63,201 nucleotides of DNA, taken from the NCBI GenBank assembly GCA_019419865.1, contig JAHZIG010000017.1, positions 1 through 63,201 on the forward strand, given 5' to 3'. The stretch is from Clostridiales bacterium (lineage in GTDB: Bacteria > Bacillota > Clostridia > Monoglobales > Monoglobaceae). The notes below the pieces were generated by a model, which saw only the letters and a list, made by a program, of their open reading frames with translations, was not told where the DNA came from and did not search any database. The position numbers were made by a program, and so were the translations under genes. This document shows, in pieces, positions 36,868-46,339 of the stretch. How positions within the stretch are numbered: the stretch's first letter is position 1; each line of letters begins with the position of its first letter.

Positions 36868-38121
36868 TCAAACTATCGCGTAATATATCTCCTCGACGTC
36901 TAAGGCCACCTCGGTCGTCTCGCCCGTCTCCATGTTCTTGAGCTTCGCCGTTCCTTTTTCGACTTCGTCGTCGCCCAACACTATACTAAATTTGGATCTC
37001 AGTTTATTCGCATACTTCATCTGAGCTTTGACGCTTCTTTGGCATAAGTCGCGCTCCGCCCAGACGTCGCGGTTCCTAAGTCCGTATACGATCTTCTGCG
37101 CCTCCATATCGGCCGCTTCGCCAAGCGCCGCAACGAACAGAGCCGGTCCTTCTTTCACGGACGTATCGAGACCCTGCTTCTTTATTATAAGGATAAGCCG
37201 TTCTATACCGAGCGCAAAGCCTATTCCGTCGGTCGGTTTTCCGCCGAGCTCCTCGACGAGACCGTTGTACCTGCCGCCGCCGCAAACCGTAGACTGAGCG
37301 CCGAGAGCGTCGGAGGTTATCTCGAACACCGTTCTCGTGTAATAGTCCAGACCGCGGACGATACCGGGATCGATATTATATTCTATCCCCACTTCGTCCA
37401 AATATCTCTTCAGCGCGTCGAACTCCGTTCTGCACTCGTCGCATAAATAGTCGAGCATGACCGGCGCGCCCTTCGCTATCTTCCCGCATTCCGGAGACTT
37501 ACAGTCGAGTATCCTCATCGGGTTCTTATCGAGCCTCTCCAAACAGGTGTCGCAGAGCGAATCCCTGTAGCGCTCGAAATACTCGCGCAGCTTTTGGTTA
37601 TACTCCGCGCGGCATTTTGGGCAACCTATACTGTTGATATTGAGCTTTAAGCCGGTCACTCCCAAGGTATCGAAGAATTTCAGCGCGAGCGTGATAACTT
37701 CCGCGTCCGTAGCCGTGGACGTACCGCCGAAACACTCCGTCCCGAACTGATGGAACTCTCTGAGTCTGCCCGACTGCGGTTTTTCGTATCTGTAGCATGA
37801 TATCAAATAGAAAAGCTTAGTCGGCTGAGGGTTGGCGTAAAGCGAATTTTCAAGGTAGCTCCTGACTACCGAAGCCGTTCCCTCAGGTCTCAGCGTTATG
37901 CTTCTTCCGCCCTTATCCTCGAATGTGTACATCTCCTTTTGAACCACGTCGGTGGTGTCGCCCACGCCCCTGTTAAAGAGCGCGGTATCTTCGAACACCG
38001 GCGTCCTTATCTCGCTGTATCCGTAGGTTTTGCAGATACTGCGCGCCGTATCCTCGATCACCTGCCAAAGTTCGCAATCCTCCGGCAAAATATCCTCTGT
38101 GCCTCTCGGTTTATTTATCAT
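36868..38121 (-). CDS. hisS: Histidyl-tRNA synthetase
   Basis: The 417-residue class II synthetase has TLRPEGTASVVRSY near 77-90, the CYRYEKPQSGRLREFHQFG motif 2 region near 109-127, GLDYYTRTVFEI near 258-269, the GGGRYNGL loop and a C-terminal anticodon-binding domain. It contains a cysteine-rich insertion (CDTCLERL, CKSPECGK, CDECR near residues 192-232) that could bind zinc and is seen in part of the family. HisS-aspS order is common in Firmicutes. The gap to aspS is 127 bases. Confidence 0.97.
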   Translation of the reverse strand: MINKPRGTEDILPEDCELWQVIEDTARSICKTYGYSEIRTPVFEDTALFNRGVGDTTDVVQKEMYTFEDKGGRSITLRPEGTASVVRSYLENSLYANPQPTKLFYLISCYRYEKPQSGRLREFHQFGTECFGGTSTATDAEVITLALKFFDTLGVTGLKLNINSIGCPKCRAEYNQKLREYFERYRDSLCDTCLERLDKNPMRILDCKSPECGKIAKGAPVMLDYLCDECRTEFDALKRYLDEVGIEYNIDPGIVRGLDYYTRTVFEITSDALGAQSTVCGGGRYNGLVEELGGKPTDGIGFALGIERLILIIKKQGLDTSVKEGPALFVAALGEAADMEAQKIVYGLRNRDVWAERDLCQRSVKAQMKYANKLRSKFSIVLGDDEVEKGTAKLKNMETGETTEVALDVEEIYYAIV

Positions 38122-38269
38122 TTCTATCTTCCATTGCCTTTCCGCTCACAAGTATGTCGTTTATACGTCTAACAAATCGTCCTTAAGCTCCCCCGCCGTG
38201 AGCGAGCGTGGGCGCGCTTAGCTATTATAGATCTGGCGCGCGTCTCTCTTGACCAGAAGCGCCGCGAAG

Positions 38270-39022
38270 TTATTTGACAATATTCCTCAAAACGCCTATC
38301 CCCTCTATCTCTACCTCGACCGTATCGCCGACCTGCATCGGGCCGATCCCGTCCGGCGTGCCCGTGGTGATTATATCCCCGGGGTTAAGCGTCATTATCT
38401 CAGAAATAGCCGACACCAAAAAGGAAGTGTCGAAAATGAAATGTTTCGTATTGGAATGTTGCTTGACCTCGCCGTTGAGTCTCGTCTCGATCTCAAGATT
38501 ATCCGGGTCGAGCTCCGTCTCTATCACCGGACCTATCGGAGAAAACGTGTCGAAGCCTTTCGCCCTAGTCCACTGAGAATCTATCTTCTGCAAGTCTCTC
38601 GCGGTCACGTCGTTTAAGCACGTGCAGCCGAATATATAGTCCTTGGCCTCGGCGCGGCTTACGTTTTTTGCGGTCTTGCCGATAACGATCGCCAGCTCGC
38701 CCTCGTAATCGACGCGGCTTGAAGAAGCCGGATACACGATCGCCTCGCCGTCCGCTATCACCGCCGTCGTAGGCTTATAAAACAGCGCCGGAAAATCCGG
38801 AAGTTTGAGGTCGAGCTCGTTTGCGTGATCCGCATAATTAAGGCCTACGGCCACTATTTTACTCGGCTCGCAGGGGGCGAGCAACTTGACCGAACTTAAA
38901 TCGACCTCTACGTTGCTAAGCGAGAAATAATCGAAAATATTACCCTCGATCAGGATCGCCTTATCGTCTCTCACCTCGGCGTAATACTCCTCGCCGCCGT
39001 ATACGACTCTTGCAAATTTCAT
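38270..39022 (-). CDS. Fumarylacetoacetate hydrolase family protein
   Basis: About 250 residues with the FAH fold signature: VGLNYADHA near 59-67, FYKPTTAV near 80-87, DYEGELAIVIGK near 106-117 (metal-binding glutamates) and NDVTARDLQ. Family members hydrolyse or decarboxylate beta-diketo acids such as oxaloacetate or acylpyruvates; the true substrate is unknown. The ATG at 39022 is chosen for its GGGAGTG site; an in-frame start at 39037 lies before that site. It is the first gene behind the 39077-39105 promoter and precedes hisS by 148 bases. Confidence 0.92.
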   Translation of the reverse strand: MKFARVVYGGEEYYAEVRDDKAILIEGNIFDYFSLSNVEVDLSSVKLLAPCEPSKIVAVGLNYADHANELDLKLPDFPALFYKPTTAVIADGEAIVYPASSSRVDYEGELAIVIGKTAKNVSRAEAKDYIFGCTCLNDVTARDLQKIDSQWTRAKGFDTFSPIGPVIETELDPDNLEIETRLNGEVKQHSNTKHFIFDTSFLVSAISEIMTLNPGDIITTGTPDGIGPMQVGDTVEVEIEGIGVLRNIVK

Positions 39023-39076
39023 AGCGTTCACTCCCAATATAAAAACTTTTTATCTAAATTGATTTTCCAATGAATA

Positions 39077-39105
39077 ATGTTAACAAATTATGTCGTTTTT
39101 GTCAA
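39077..39105 (-). promoter_or_regulatory. Promoter of the FAH-hisS-aspS-tyrS run
   Basis: On the minus strand TTGACA (39100-39105), 17 bases, TAACAT (39077-39082), directly behind the terminator of the pyr-radC operon. Confidence 0.78.
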
Positions 39106-39117
39106 CACGATTATATA

Positions 39118-39147
39118 ATAAAAGGACGTTTTAAAGTAAAACGCCCC
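39118..39147 (-). terminator. Terminator of the pyr-radC operon
   Basis: On the minus strand GGGCGTTTTA pairs with TAAAACGTCC (10 bp, one G-U) across a 3-base loop, followed by TTTTATTAT. Confidence 0.85.
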
Positions 39148-39159
39148 GGTTATAATACG

Positions 39160-39900
39160 TCATATATATCCCGACGACTTCATACTCAGCCAATCGTCGC
39201 CGCCTATGATTATGTGATCAAGCAAAATACAGCCTATCGCTTCAAGATTGCTGCTTATAATTTTAGTCATGTAAATATCGTGTTCGGATGGATCGACGTT
39301 GCAGCTCGGATGATTATGTACCATAACGACATACTTAACGTTGCTGTCGATAGCCTCGTTTAAGATAACCGACTCGCCCAGATCCGTTCTGGACACGTCG
39401 CCTTCCGAAACGACCTTGCGCTTGATGATATAACGGCCCTCGTCCAGGAAAAAGCTGATCAGCTTTTCACGCTTATTGTCGTAAAAATATGTTTTAGCAT
39501 ATTCCACGACCACGCCCGAACTTTTAAAGCAGGCGCTGTTCTTCTTGAAATACCCCTTCTTGGAACGCTCGATTGCGCCGCTGAGCGGAGCGAGGATGGT
39601 CAAAAAGTTTGCGACCTTCTCGCCGACGCCGTCTACTTTCATCAGTTCTTCCTTATCGGCTATCGTAACTTCGTAGATCGAACCGAATCTATGAAGCAAT
39701 TCGTGAGCAAGCTCGTTGGTATTCACCCTTGGCAATATTGTAAACAACAGCATCTCAAGCTGTTCATGCTCCGGAAGGTCTTCGAACCTCATATGCTTAA
39801 GCTTAGCCCACATTCTGGCTCTGTGTCCGGCGTGTACGTTTCTCTTAGGCTTTTTAGCCGTTTGGCCGCCGGATCCGCTTAGCTTTTTACCGTCGGTCAT
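39160..39900 (-). CDS. radC: RadC family JAB-domain protein
   Basis: The 246-residue protein has an N-terminal helix-hairpin-helix-like part and a C-terminal JAB1/MPN+ metalloprotease-like domain with VILNEAID (glutamate) and HNHPSCN plus SEHD (zinc ligands, about residues 194-206). The family was first linked to DNA repair, but the function is not established. The ATG lies one base after the pyrE stop, so it is translated as the last gene of the pyrimidine operon. The basic N-terminus (KKPKRNVHAGHRAR) is somewhat extended. Confidence 0.9.
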   Translation of the reverse strand: MTDGKKLSGSGGQTAKKPKRNVHAGHRARMWAKLKHMRFEDLPEHEQLEMLLFTILPRVNTNELAHELLHRFGSIYEVTIADKEELMKVDGVGEKVANFLTILAPLSGAIERSKKGYFKKNSACFKSSGVVVEYAKTYFYDNKREKLISFFLDEGRYIIKRKVVSEGDVSRTDLGESVILNEAIDSNVKYVVMVHNHPSCNVDPSEHDIYMTKIISSNLEAIGCILLDHIIIGGDDWLSMKSSGYI

Positions 39901-39901
39901 A

Positions 39902-40480
39902 TTATTTTATTTTTCTGCTGCCCGGCTTCACCAGCGGTATCTCGCCGCTCTTACAGATCGGGCACTCGTCGGCCTCGTACGACGTTATATCCATCGAAAA
40001 CGCGCTCTTATAAGGAACGCCGAAATCTATCTTTCCGCCCGTTCTGTCCACGATCGAGCCGATCCCCACTATCTCGCCGCCAGCCTCTTTAACGAGCTCC
40101 ATTACCTCTTTTACGCTTCCGCCGGTCGTCACCACGTCCTCGACGATCAGTACGCGCTGACCTTTCTCGATCGTAAAGCCGCGTCTTAAGGTCATATTTC
40201 CGTCCTCGCGCTCGGCGAATATATTTTTAACGCCAAGCTGACGGCCTACCTCGTACGCCATCTGGATCGCACCGATAGCCGGACCTATTACCAGCTCGAC
40301 GTTGTCGTCCTTGTACTTCTCGACAAGCTCGGCGCACAGCGGCACGCTGTATTTGGAGTACTGGAATATCTTAGCGCACTGCATGTACCTGTCGCTGTGC
40401 CGTCCCGAAGTGAGCAGAAAATGTCCCTCGAGCAGGACTCCGGCCTCTTTTAGCATTTCGATGATCTCTTCTCTTGTCAA
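39902..40480 (-). CDS. pyrE: Orotate phosphoribosyltransferase
   Basis: The 192-residue type I phosphoribosyltransferase has the PRPP loop [13 protein letters not shown] near residues 114-126 and [11 protein letters not shown] near 20-30. It turns orotate into OMP. A C-terminal tail carries CPICKSG, a possible metal-binding pair seen in some homologues. AGGAG lies 9 bases before the TTG at 40480, which I take as the start; an in-frame TTG at 40489 touches the AGGAG. It lies 63 bases after pyrD. Confidence 0.95.
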   Translation of the reverse strand: MTREEIIEMLKEAGVLLEGHFLLTSGRHSDRYMQCAKIFQYSKYSVPLCAELVEKYKDDNVELVIGPAIGAIQMAYEVGRQLGVKNIFAEREDGNMTLRRGFTIEKGQRVLIVEDVVTTGGSVKEVMELVKEAGGEIVGIGSIVDRTGGKIDFGVPYKSAFSMDITSYEADECPICKSGEIPLVKPGSRKIK

Positions 40481-40542
40481 TTCTATCAACTCCTATATTT
40501 GTAAATTAATTATGTTCGGTTTAAAATAATCGCGGCGCCCGC

Positions 40543-41451
40543 TTAGTTCATCTCGACCTTGCCGACTATATCGCTTATCGACGCAAAGCCGTTCTTGTCC
40601 AAATAATCGCCGATACCGTTTCTGACCTTTATCCAAGCGTAAGGATCGACCAGTCCGGCCGTCCCGACCGCTACGGCGTCGGCGCCCGCGAGGAAAAATT
40701 CTATCGCGTCTTCGGCCGTGGTTATTCCGCCCATACCGATTATGGGAAGCTTGACCGCCTGTCTGACCTGATACACCATCCTGACCGCTATCGGCATTAC
40801 CGCCGGACCCGACAGCCCGCCCATATTGTTTTTCAGCGCTGGCTTTCTGGTATTTATATCTATCTTCATTCCTAAAAGCGTATTTATAAGCGATACCGCG
40901 TCGGCTCCGCCCGCCTCCGCGGCGCGAGCCATCTCGGCTATGTCGGTAACGTTAGGCGAGAGCTTAACGATCAGAGGGACTTTAGCCGCCTTCTTTACGC
41001 TCTTCGTGACCTTTTCGACCATCTTCGCGTCGGTGCCGAACGCCATTCCGCCCTCTTTGACGTTAGGGCAGGATATGTTGAGTTCGAGCATATCGACCTT
41101 ATCATCAAGGATCTGCGTCACCTCGACGTAATCCTCAATCGTCGAACCGGCCAGATTGGCGATCAGCTTAGTGTCGTAGTTTCTGAGCCACGGCAGAACA
41201 TATTCTATAAAATGCTCCGCGCCCGGATTCTGAAGTCCGACGCTGTTTAGGATGCCCTGGTTCGTCTCCGCGATCCTGGGCGACTCGTTGCCCCTTCTCT
41301 CGACCGCGGACAGCGCCTTAAGACAGATCGCGCCCAGTCCGGACAGATCGAAATACTCCGAATATTCGCGTCCGAAACCGAACGTTCCCGACGCGGTCGT
41401 CACCGGGTTCTTCCATTCGACTCCGGCTATGTTTACTTTAAGATCAGCCAT
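40543..41451 (-). CDS. pyrD: Dihydroorotate dehydrogenase catalytic subunit (class 1B)
   Basis: The 302-residue FMN TIM-barrel has TTASGTFGFG near 18-27, NISCPNVKEGG near 127-137 (active-site cysteine), and GMGGITTAEDA near 241-251. Together with PyrK it oxidises dihydroorotate with NAD as acceptor. The ATG overlaps the end of pyrK by 8 bases, so the two subunits are translationally coupled. Confidence 0.97.
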   Translation of the reverse strand: MADLKVNIAGVEWKNPVTTASGTFGFGREYSEYFDLSGLGAICLKALSAVERRGNESPRIAETNQGILNSVGLQNPGAEHFIEYVLPWLRNYDTKLIANLAGSTIEDYVEVTQILDDKVDMLELNISCPNVKEGGMAFGTDAKMVEKVTKSVKKAAKVPLIVKLSPNVTDIAEMARAAEAGGADAVSLINTLLGMKIDINTRKPALKNNMGGLSGPAVMPIAVRMVYQVRQAVKLPIIGMGGITTAEDAIEFFLAGADAVAVGTAGLVDPYAWIKVRNGIGDYLDKNGFASISDIVGKVEMN

Positions 41452-42217
41452 CCCATTCTACCTCCTCGCCGTAAAATATAGGACCGTCCTTACATACGCG
41501 TCTGCGCTCTCCGCCCTTGACGGTGCAGGTGCAGGTAACGCAGGCTCCGACGCCGCAGCCCATTCTCTCCTCCATCGAGACCTGACATAGAATATCGTTC
41601 TCCTGCGCTATCTCGGAGACGATCTTCATCATCGGCTTAGGTCCGCAGGTAAATATAGCCTTGACCTTATTCGATTCGACGATATTCTTGAGTATATCGG
41701 TTATGAATCCGTGGTAGCCCATACTGCCGTCGTCGGTCGAGATAAACACGTTTTTCGTTACCGGCTCGAACTCGTCGGTCATTATCACCGCGTCCGCGTT
41801 CCTGAAGCCGAGCAGTACCGAAGCGCGCCCGTTCAGGCTTTTAGCGAGTCCGAGCAGCGGGAAAATGCCTATGCCCCCTCCCACGAGGACTATCTCCCCG
41901 TCGTCGCTTTCGTCCGCCGGCTCCGCGTCGCTCAGGATAAATCCGTTGCCGAGCGGACCCAATACGTCCAGCTCGTCTCCGACCTTGCTCTCGGCCAGCG
42001 CCGCCGTTCCCTTGCCTCTTACTTCAAATATGAATCTTAGATATTTTTTGTCTATGATATCCGCTATGCTTATCGGTCTGCGAAGATACGTACCGCCTTC
42101 ACATAGAACGTGCACGAACTGTCCCGGCGCTGCCTTAGCCGCCATCTCGGGGCTGAGCACGGTGAAATCGTATATGTTTGCGGCCAGCTTCGCCTTGCTA
42201 ACTAATTCACAAATCAT
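41444..42217 (-). CDS. pyrK: Dihydroorotate dehydrogenase electron transfer subunit
   Basis: About 257 residues of ferredoxin-reductase type: FAD-binding barrel with LRRPISIAD near 47-55, NAD-binding part with GGGIGIFPLLGLAK, and a C-terminal [2Fe-2S] site with CGVGACVTCTC and a further Cys in RRVCKDGP. It passes electrons from the PyrD FMN to NAD. The ATG at 42217 is preferred, 6 bases after GGAG; the in-frame ATG at 42229 lies within the recurrent leader element. It lies 62 bases after pyrF. Confidence 0.96.
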   Translation of the reverse strand: MICELVSKAKLAANIYDFTVLSPEMAAKAAPGQFVHVLCEGGTYLRRPISIADIIDKKYLRFIFEVRGKGTAALAESKVGDELDVLGPLGNGFILSDAEPADESDDGEIVLVGGGIGIFPLLGLAKSLNGRASVLLGFRNADAVIMTDEFEPVTKNVFISTDDGSMGYHGFITDILKNIVESNKVKAIFTCGPKPMMKIVSEIAQENDILCQVSMEERMGCGVGACVTCTCTVKGGERRRVCKDGPIFYGEEVEWDG

Positions 42218-42246
42218 AAGAATCTCCATTCCGCCGCAAACGCGGC
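42215..42246 (-). promoter_or_regulatory. Recurrent hairpin plus ribosome binding site element, pyrK copy
   Basis: On the minus strand GCCGC-GTTT-GCGGC (42233-42246) forms a 5-bp hairpin, followed at once by GGAATGGAGATT, three bases and the pyrK ATG. The same layout occurs before nusB and pncB. Confidence 0.55.
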
Positions 42247-42279
42247 AAAGTAATTATTTTTTTCTCTCTTATTTACCAA

Positions 42280-43185
42280 CTATTGGATCGCCGCTACGAT
42301 ATCGTCGCGCATACGTATAGCTTCGGCGCGCGCCGCTTCGCCAAGCTCGCCGCCGTTTTTCTGGTAGGCGCACATAATAGATCTCGAGGCGTTGACGATC
42401 GCTCCGAGACCGTCCTGATTGAAGCTCTTAGCCACGTCCTCGGCCTTTCCGCCCTGAGCGCCGTAACCCGGCACAAGGAAGTATGTCCTCGGCATCTGGA
42501 GTCTCAGCTTCTCCGCCTGCTCGGGATAGGTAGCTCCGACCACGGCGCCGACCGCGCTGTATCCGTGCTTGCCTATTTGCTCGCTTCCCCATTTCTTGAC
42601 GAGCGCCGCCATATGCTCGTATATATACTTGCCGTCGGCCTTTAAGTCCTGAAGCTCGCCGGACGATTTGTTCGAGGTCTTTACCAGCACGAATATACTC
42701 TTTTTATTCTGCGAGCACTGACCGACAAACGGCTCGACGCCGTCCGTTCCAAGATACGGATTGACGGTCATCGAATCGGCTCCGAAAGCGGGATAACCCT
42801 TTCCGCCTATCTCCGTCTTGCCGAGATACGCCTTAGCGTACGCCTCGCTGGTCGCGCCTATGTCGCCGCGTTTAGCGTCTAAAATAACGTACATGCCTTT
42901 GCTCTTAGCGTATTCGATGGTCTCGCGCAGACACTTTATCCCCTCTATGCCATACATCTCATAGTAAGCGCTCTGCGGCTTGACCGCCGGAACGATGTCG
43001 CAGAGCGAATCGATCAGCCGTTTATTGAACTCTAAGATAGCCGCCGCCGCTCCCTCAAAGTTCTCTCCGTATTTTTCAAACGCTTCTTCCTTCATCCGCT
43101 CGGGCACATAATCGAGCTTCGGATCCAAGCCCGCGACGGTTGGGTTCTTCTTCTCTAAAATCTTGTCGATCAACGAATCAATCAT
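42280..43185 (-). CDS. pyrF: Orotidine 5'-phosphate decarboxylase (long, type 2)
   Basis: The 301-residue protein has VAGLDPKLDY near 17-26 and the catalytic DAKRGDIGATS near 102-112, where the Lys and Asp form the decarboxylation site, and VPGYGAQGG near 233-241. Its length marks the long type 2 form also found in mycobacteria and some Clostridia. It converts OMP to UMP. A region of 225 bases without a gene separates it from pyrC. AAGGAG precedes the ATG. Confidence 0.96.
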   Translation of the reverse strand: MIDSLIDKILEKKNPTVAGLDPKLDYVPERMKEEAFEKYGENFEGAAAAILEFNKRLIDSLCDIVPAVKPQSAYYEMYGIEGIKCLRETIEYAKSKGMYVILDAKRGDIGATSEAYAKAYLGKTEIGGKGYPAFGADSMTVNPYLGTDGVEPFVGQCSQNKKSIFVLVKTSNKSSGELQDLKADGKYIYEHMAALVKKWGSEQIGKHGYSAVGAVVGATYPEQAEKLRLQMPRTYFLVPGYGAQGGKAEDVAKSFNQDGLGAIVNASRSIMCAYQKNGGELGEAARAEAIRMRDDIVAAIQ

Positions 43186-43410
43186 TATAAATTATCTCTC
43201 CTTGTTCAGTTTATATTACGCATAATATCATAGCTTATCCGCTCGCGCCCGTTTCAAGGCCGTATGCGTAAATCGTATATATCCAATTGTTGCCAAATTA
43301 TTTTATATAATTCGCGGCAAAGTAAAATCCGTATCCAATAAAAACGCATCTTTTGTCGGCGCGCGTCCGCTTAAGCGCTTAGCGCCGCGCAATCTGCAAT
43401 CGCGCATAGA

Positions 43411-44691
43411 TCACGCCTTATAAACGACCCTGCCGCCCAAGACGGTGTACATGACCTTGCCGAAAAGCTTCATCCCGTCGTACGGACAATTCTTACTCTT
43501 CGAGGCGAATTTGCTCGCGTCTACGGTATATTCGTTATCCATATCGAATATCGCTATATCGGCCGGCGCTCCGACGCTCAAACTTCCAGCGTCGATACCT
43601 ATTATCTCCGCGGGAGCCGCGCTCATCTTCTCGATAAGCTGGCTCAGCGTAAGCTCGCCCGTTTTGACGAGTTTTGTTATTCCCAATGGAAGCGACGTCT
43701 CGAGTCCGATTATGCCGTTCATCGCCAGACTGAACTCAAGCTCTTTCTCGTCGTAATGATGCGGAGCGTGGTCGGTCGCTATCGCGTCTATCGTACCGTC
43801 CTTAAGTCCCTCGATTACGGCCGCGACGTCGTCGTCGTCTCTGAGCGGAGGGTTCATCTTCGCGTTCGTGTTATAGCCGTCTACCGCCTTCTCGGTCAGC
43901 GAGAAGTAATGCGGAGCCGTCTCGCAGGTTACCTTAGCGCCCCGTTTCTTAGCCTGACGTATGGCGTCGATCGAGTTTCTTGTGCTGACATGGCAAACGT
44001 GCAGTCTCGCGCCGCATTCCTCGGCGATCAAAACGTCTCTCGATATAGCTACGCTCTCGGCGCATTTGGGTATCCCTCTAAGCCCGAGATAGGTGGACAT
44101 ATACCCCTCGTTCATACAGCCGCCGTCCACAAGATCCAAGTCCTCGCTGTGGCTCATCACCGGAATGTCGAACATCTTGGAATACTCCAAAGCCCTGCGC
44201 ATAAGCGACGGGGTCAGCACCGGACGGCCGTCGTCGGATATCCCAACGGCTCCGGCGTCTTTAAGCTCGCCAATCTCGGTGAGCTCCTGACTTTTAAGCC
44301 CCTTGGTGATGCAGGCCGTCGTATAGACGTTGGTAAGACCTACTTCTTTTCCCTTATCTATCACATATTTAACCAGCGCCGCGTTATCTATGACCGGGTT
44401 GGTGTTCGGCATGCAGACCACGCTTGTCACGCCGCCCTGAGACGCGGCTCTGCTTCCTGTTTCTATATCTTCTTTATATTCGTAGCCCGGATCTCTAAAA
44501 TGCACGTGCAGATCCACAAGTCCCGGAGCGACGACAAGCCCCTTAGCGTCGATAACTTCTGTCTCTTCTCCGGCGGCGTCTATATTCTCGCCAACGCTCT
44601 TTATCTTTCCGTCCTCGACAAGCACGTCGCATATCTTTTCAAGGTTATTCTTAGGGTCTACGACCAAACCGTTTTTAATAAGTAGTTTCAA
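43411..44691 (-). CDS. pyrC: Dihydroorotase
   Basis: The 426-residue amidohydrolase has [16 protein letters not shown] near residues 59-74 (zinc-binding HxH), CMPNTNP near 93-99, HSEDLDL near 180, CHVST, and the ATDHAPHH block near 306-313. It closes carbamoyl aspartate to dihydroorotate. The start is TTG with TAGGAGG before it. It lies 12 bases after pyrB, as usual in Gram-positive pyr operons. Confidence 0.97.
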   Translation of the reverse strand: MKLLIKNGLVVDPKNNLEKICDVLVEDGKIKSVGENIDAAGEETEVIDAKGLVVAPGLVDLHVHFRDPGYEYKEDIETGSRAASQGGVTSVVCMPNTNPVIDNAALVKYVIDKGKEVGLTNVYTTACITKGLKSQELTEIGELKDAGAVGISDDGRPVLTPSLMRRALEYSKMFDIPVMSHSEDLDLVDGGCMNEGYMSTYLGLRGIPKCAESVAISRDVLIAEECGARLHVCHVSTRNSIDAIRQAKKRGAKVTCETAPHYFSLTEKAVDGYNTNAKMNPPLRDDDDVAAVIEGLKDGTIDAIATDHAPHHYDEKELEFSLAMNGIIGLETSLPLGITKLVKTGELTLSQLIEKMSAAPAEIIGIDAGSLSVGAPADIAIFDMDNEYTVDASKFASKSKNCPYDGMKLFGKVMYTVLGGRVVYKA

Positions 44692-44703
44692 TATAACAGC
44701 CTC

Positions 44704-45627
44704 CTAATCTCTTTCTAATTCGCCGTTTACGAGCCTGTTCAGCGCCGCCATGCGTATACAGACGCCGTTCGTTACCTGCTCGTTTATCGCGCTGGCCGCG
44801 CCGTCGACTATATCTGCGGTCAGTTCGACGCCCCTGTTGACCGGACCCGGATGCATCAAAATAGCGTCCGGCTTAGCGAGCTTAAGTCTGCGTTCGTTTA
44901 TTCCAAAGTATTTGGTGTACTCCCTTACCGTTGGGAACAGCCCTTTTTTCTGTCTCTCGAGCTGTATCCTAAGCCCCATGACCACGTCCGCGCCTTCGAC
45001 AGCCTTTTCCACGTCGTTATACGCCTTAACTCCCAAGTCCTCAAGATGAGACGGCATCAGCGTGGTAGGTCCCGCCAAAACCACCTCGGCGCCCATCGTC
45101 TTAAGTCCGTATATATTGCTCCGCGCCACGCGGCTGTGCTTAACGTCTCCGACTATAGCGACCTTCAGTCCGTCTATCTTATTTTTCTTTTCTACGATCG
45201 TCATCATATCCAAAAGCGCCTGCGTCGGATGCTCGTTCATCCCGTCGCCCGCGTTGACGATCGAAGCGTCCACGTACTTTGAAATGAGCTGAGGCGCTCC
45301 CGATTCGCTGTGCCGGACTATTATAACGTCCGCCGCCATCGCGTCTATCGTCTTGACCGTATCTATAAGCGTCTCGCCCTTAGCGACGCTGCTGCCCGAC
45401 GCCGATATGTTGGCGGCCGTGGCGCCTAAGTATTTGGACGCAAGCTCGAACGAGACTCTCGTCCTTGTGCTGTTCTCAAAAAAGAGCGTTATAACGCTCT
45501 TACCCTTAAGAAGCGGCAGGCTTTTTACGTCGGCGCGAAGGACCTTCTCTTTAAGATAAAACGCGTCGTCGATCAAGCCCTGTATCTCGTCTCTCGACGC
45601 TGTTTTAAGACCTAATAAATGTTTCAT
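44704..45627 (-). CDS. pyrB: Aspartate carbamoyltransferase catalytic subunit
   Basis: The 307-residue protein has FFENSTRTRVSFE near 50-62 and SSVAKGETLIDT near 79-90 for carbamoyl phosphate, and HPGPVNRG near 262-269 for aspartate. It is the committed step of pyrimidine synthesis. No pyrI regulatory subunit is present, which fits the unregulated catalytic-trimer enzymes of Firmicutes. GAGG lies before the ATG, 57 bases after pyrR. Confidence 0.97.
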   Translation of the reverse strand: MKHLLGLKTASRDEIQGLIDDAFYLKEKVLRADVKSLPLLKGKSVITLFFENSTRTRVSFELASKYLGATAANISASGSSVAKGETLIDTVKTIDAMAADVIIVRHSESGAPQLISKYVDASIVNAGDGMNEHPTQALLDMMTIVEKKNKIDGLKVAIVGDVKHSRVARSNIYGLKTMGAEVVLAGPTTLMPSHLEDLGVKAYNDVEKAVEGADVVMGLRIQLERQKKGLFPTVREYTKYFGINERRLKLAKPDAILMHPGPVNRGVELTADIVDGAASAINEQVTNGVCIRMAALNRLVNGELERD

Positions 45628-45684
45628 ATAAGTAACCTCGTAATATATAATATGTTTTGTCTTTAGCCGTTTTTTTACCGCCGC

Positions 45685-46224
45685 CTACTTTCTATCGCGT
45701 TTCTCTATAAACACGCAGCTCTCGCCGTCGATATCGTCCACGTGCAATACCACGCGTTCAAGCCCGGAACTCGGAACGACTATACCCGTATAATCGGCGC
45801 TTATCGGGAAAGTGCGTCTGCCCCGGTCTATGAAGCAGGCGAGCTGAACTTCGTCAGGCGATCCGATGTTTAAAAGCGCGTCTATCGCGGTGTGGATCGT
45901 CTTGCCTGTATATAGTATGTCGTCGACGAGCACGATGGTCTTATCGTCGATAGAAAAATCAATATTCGTATTGTTCAAAACCGGGTATTTCGCGATCAAA
46001 TTATGATCCGCGCCGTAGAGAGTTATATCCAAAGAGCCGGTATATACCTTCATATCGCTTATGGACGAGATATACTGCGTCAGCTTCTCGGCCAATACGA
46101 CTCCGCGTCTCACGATCCCGATTATACAGAGCTCCTTCAAGCCGTAATTCTTCTCAACGATCTGTCCGGCAATCCTGAATAACTTCTTTTCAATTTCTTC
46201 ACTGCTTAAAATTACATTTTTCAC
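45685..46224 (-). CDS. pyrR: Bifunctional pyr operon regulator / uracil phosphoribosyltransferase
   Basis: About 179 residues from GTG 46224, placed by GGAGG 8 bases upstream; a longer frame to 46320 runs through a GC-rich leader hairpin and is not chosen. It has IIGIVRRGVVLAEKL near 37-51 and the PRPP loop VLVDDILYTGKT near 93-104. PyrR binds UMP and nascent pyr mRNA and also has weak uracil phosphoribosyltransferase activity. It is the first gene of the operon. I find no canonical PyrR-binding sequence in the leader. Confidence 0.95.
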   Translation of the reverse strand: MKNVILSSEEIEKKLFRIAGQIVEKNYGLKELCIIGIVRRGVVLAEKLTQYISSISDMKVYTGSLDITLYGADHNLIAKYPVLNNTNIDFSIDDKTIVLVDDILYTGKTIHTAIDALLNIGSPDEVQLACFIDRGRRTFPISADYTGIVVPSSGLERVVLHVDDIDGESCVFIEKRDRK

Positions 46225-46257
46225 GCCAAACGCCTCCGAGTTAAAATAATTTAATTT

Positions 46258-46320
46258 ACATCCGCAGAATGTACGGCGGCCGCCCGGCGCGGCGCTGTGT
46301 CGCTCGCCGAGGGCGTACAA
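46258..46320 (-). promoter_or_regulatory. GC-rich structured leader of pyrR
   Basis: On the minus strand TGTAC pairs with GTACA at the base; inside, GCCC with GGGC and CGGCG with CGCCG, around the loop AGCGACACAG. No T-run follows. It lies between the promoter and the pyrR ribosome binding site and may regulate the operon; its role is inferred. Confidence 0.45.
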
Positions 46321-46339
46321 TTACCAAAATCTATGAACA

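Noticed and set aside
43756..44685. 309-codon plus-strand frame across pyrC
   Set aside because: Antisense shadow of dihydroorotase; no family features or ribosome binding site of note.
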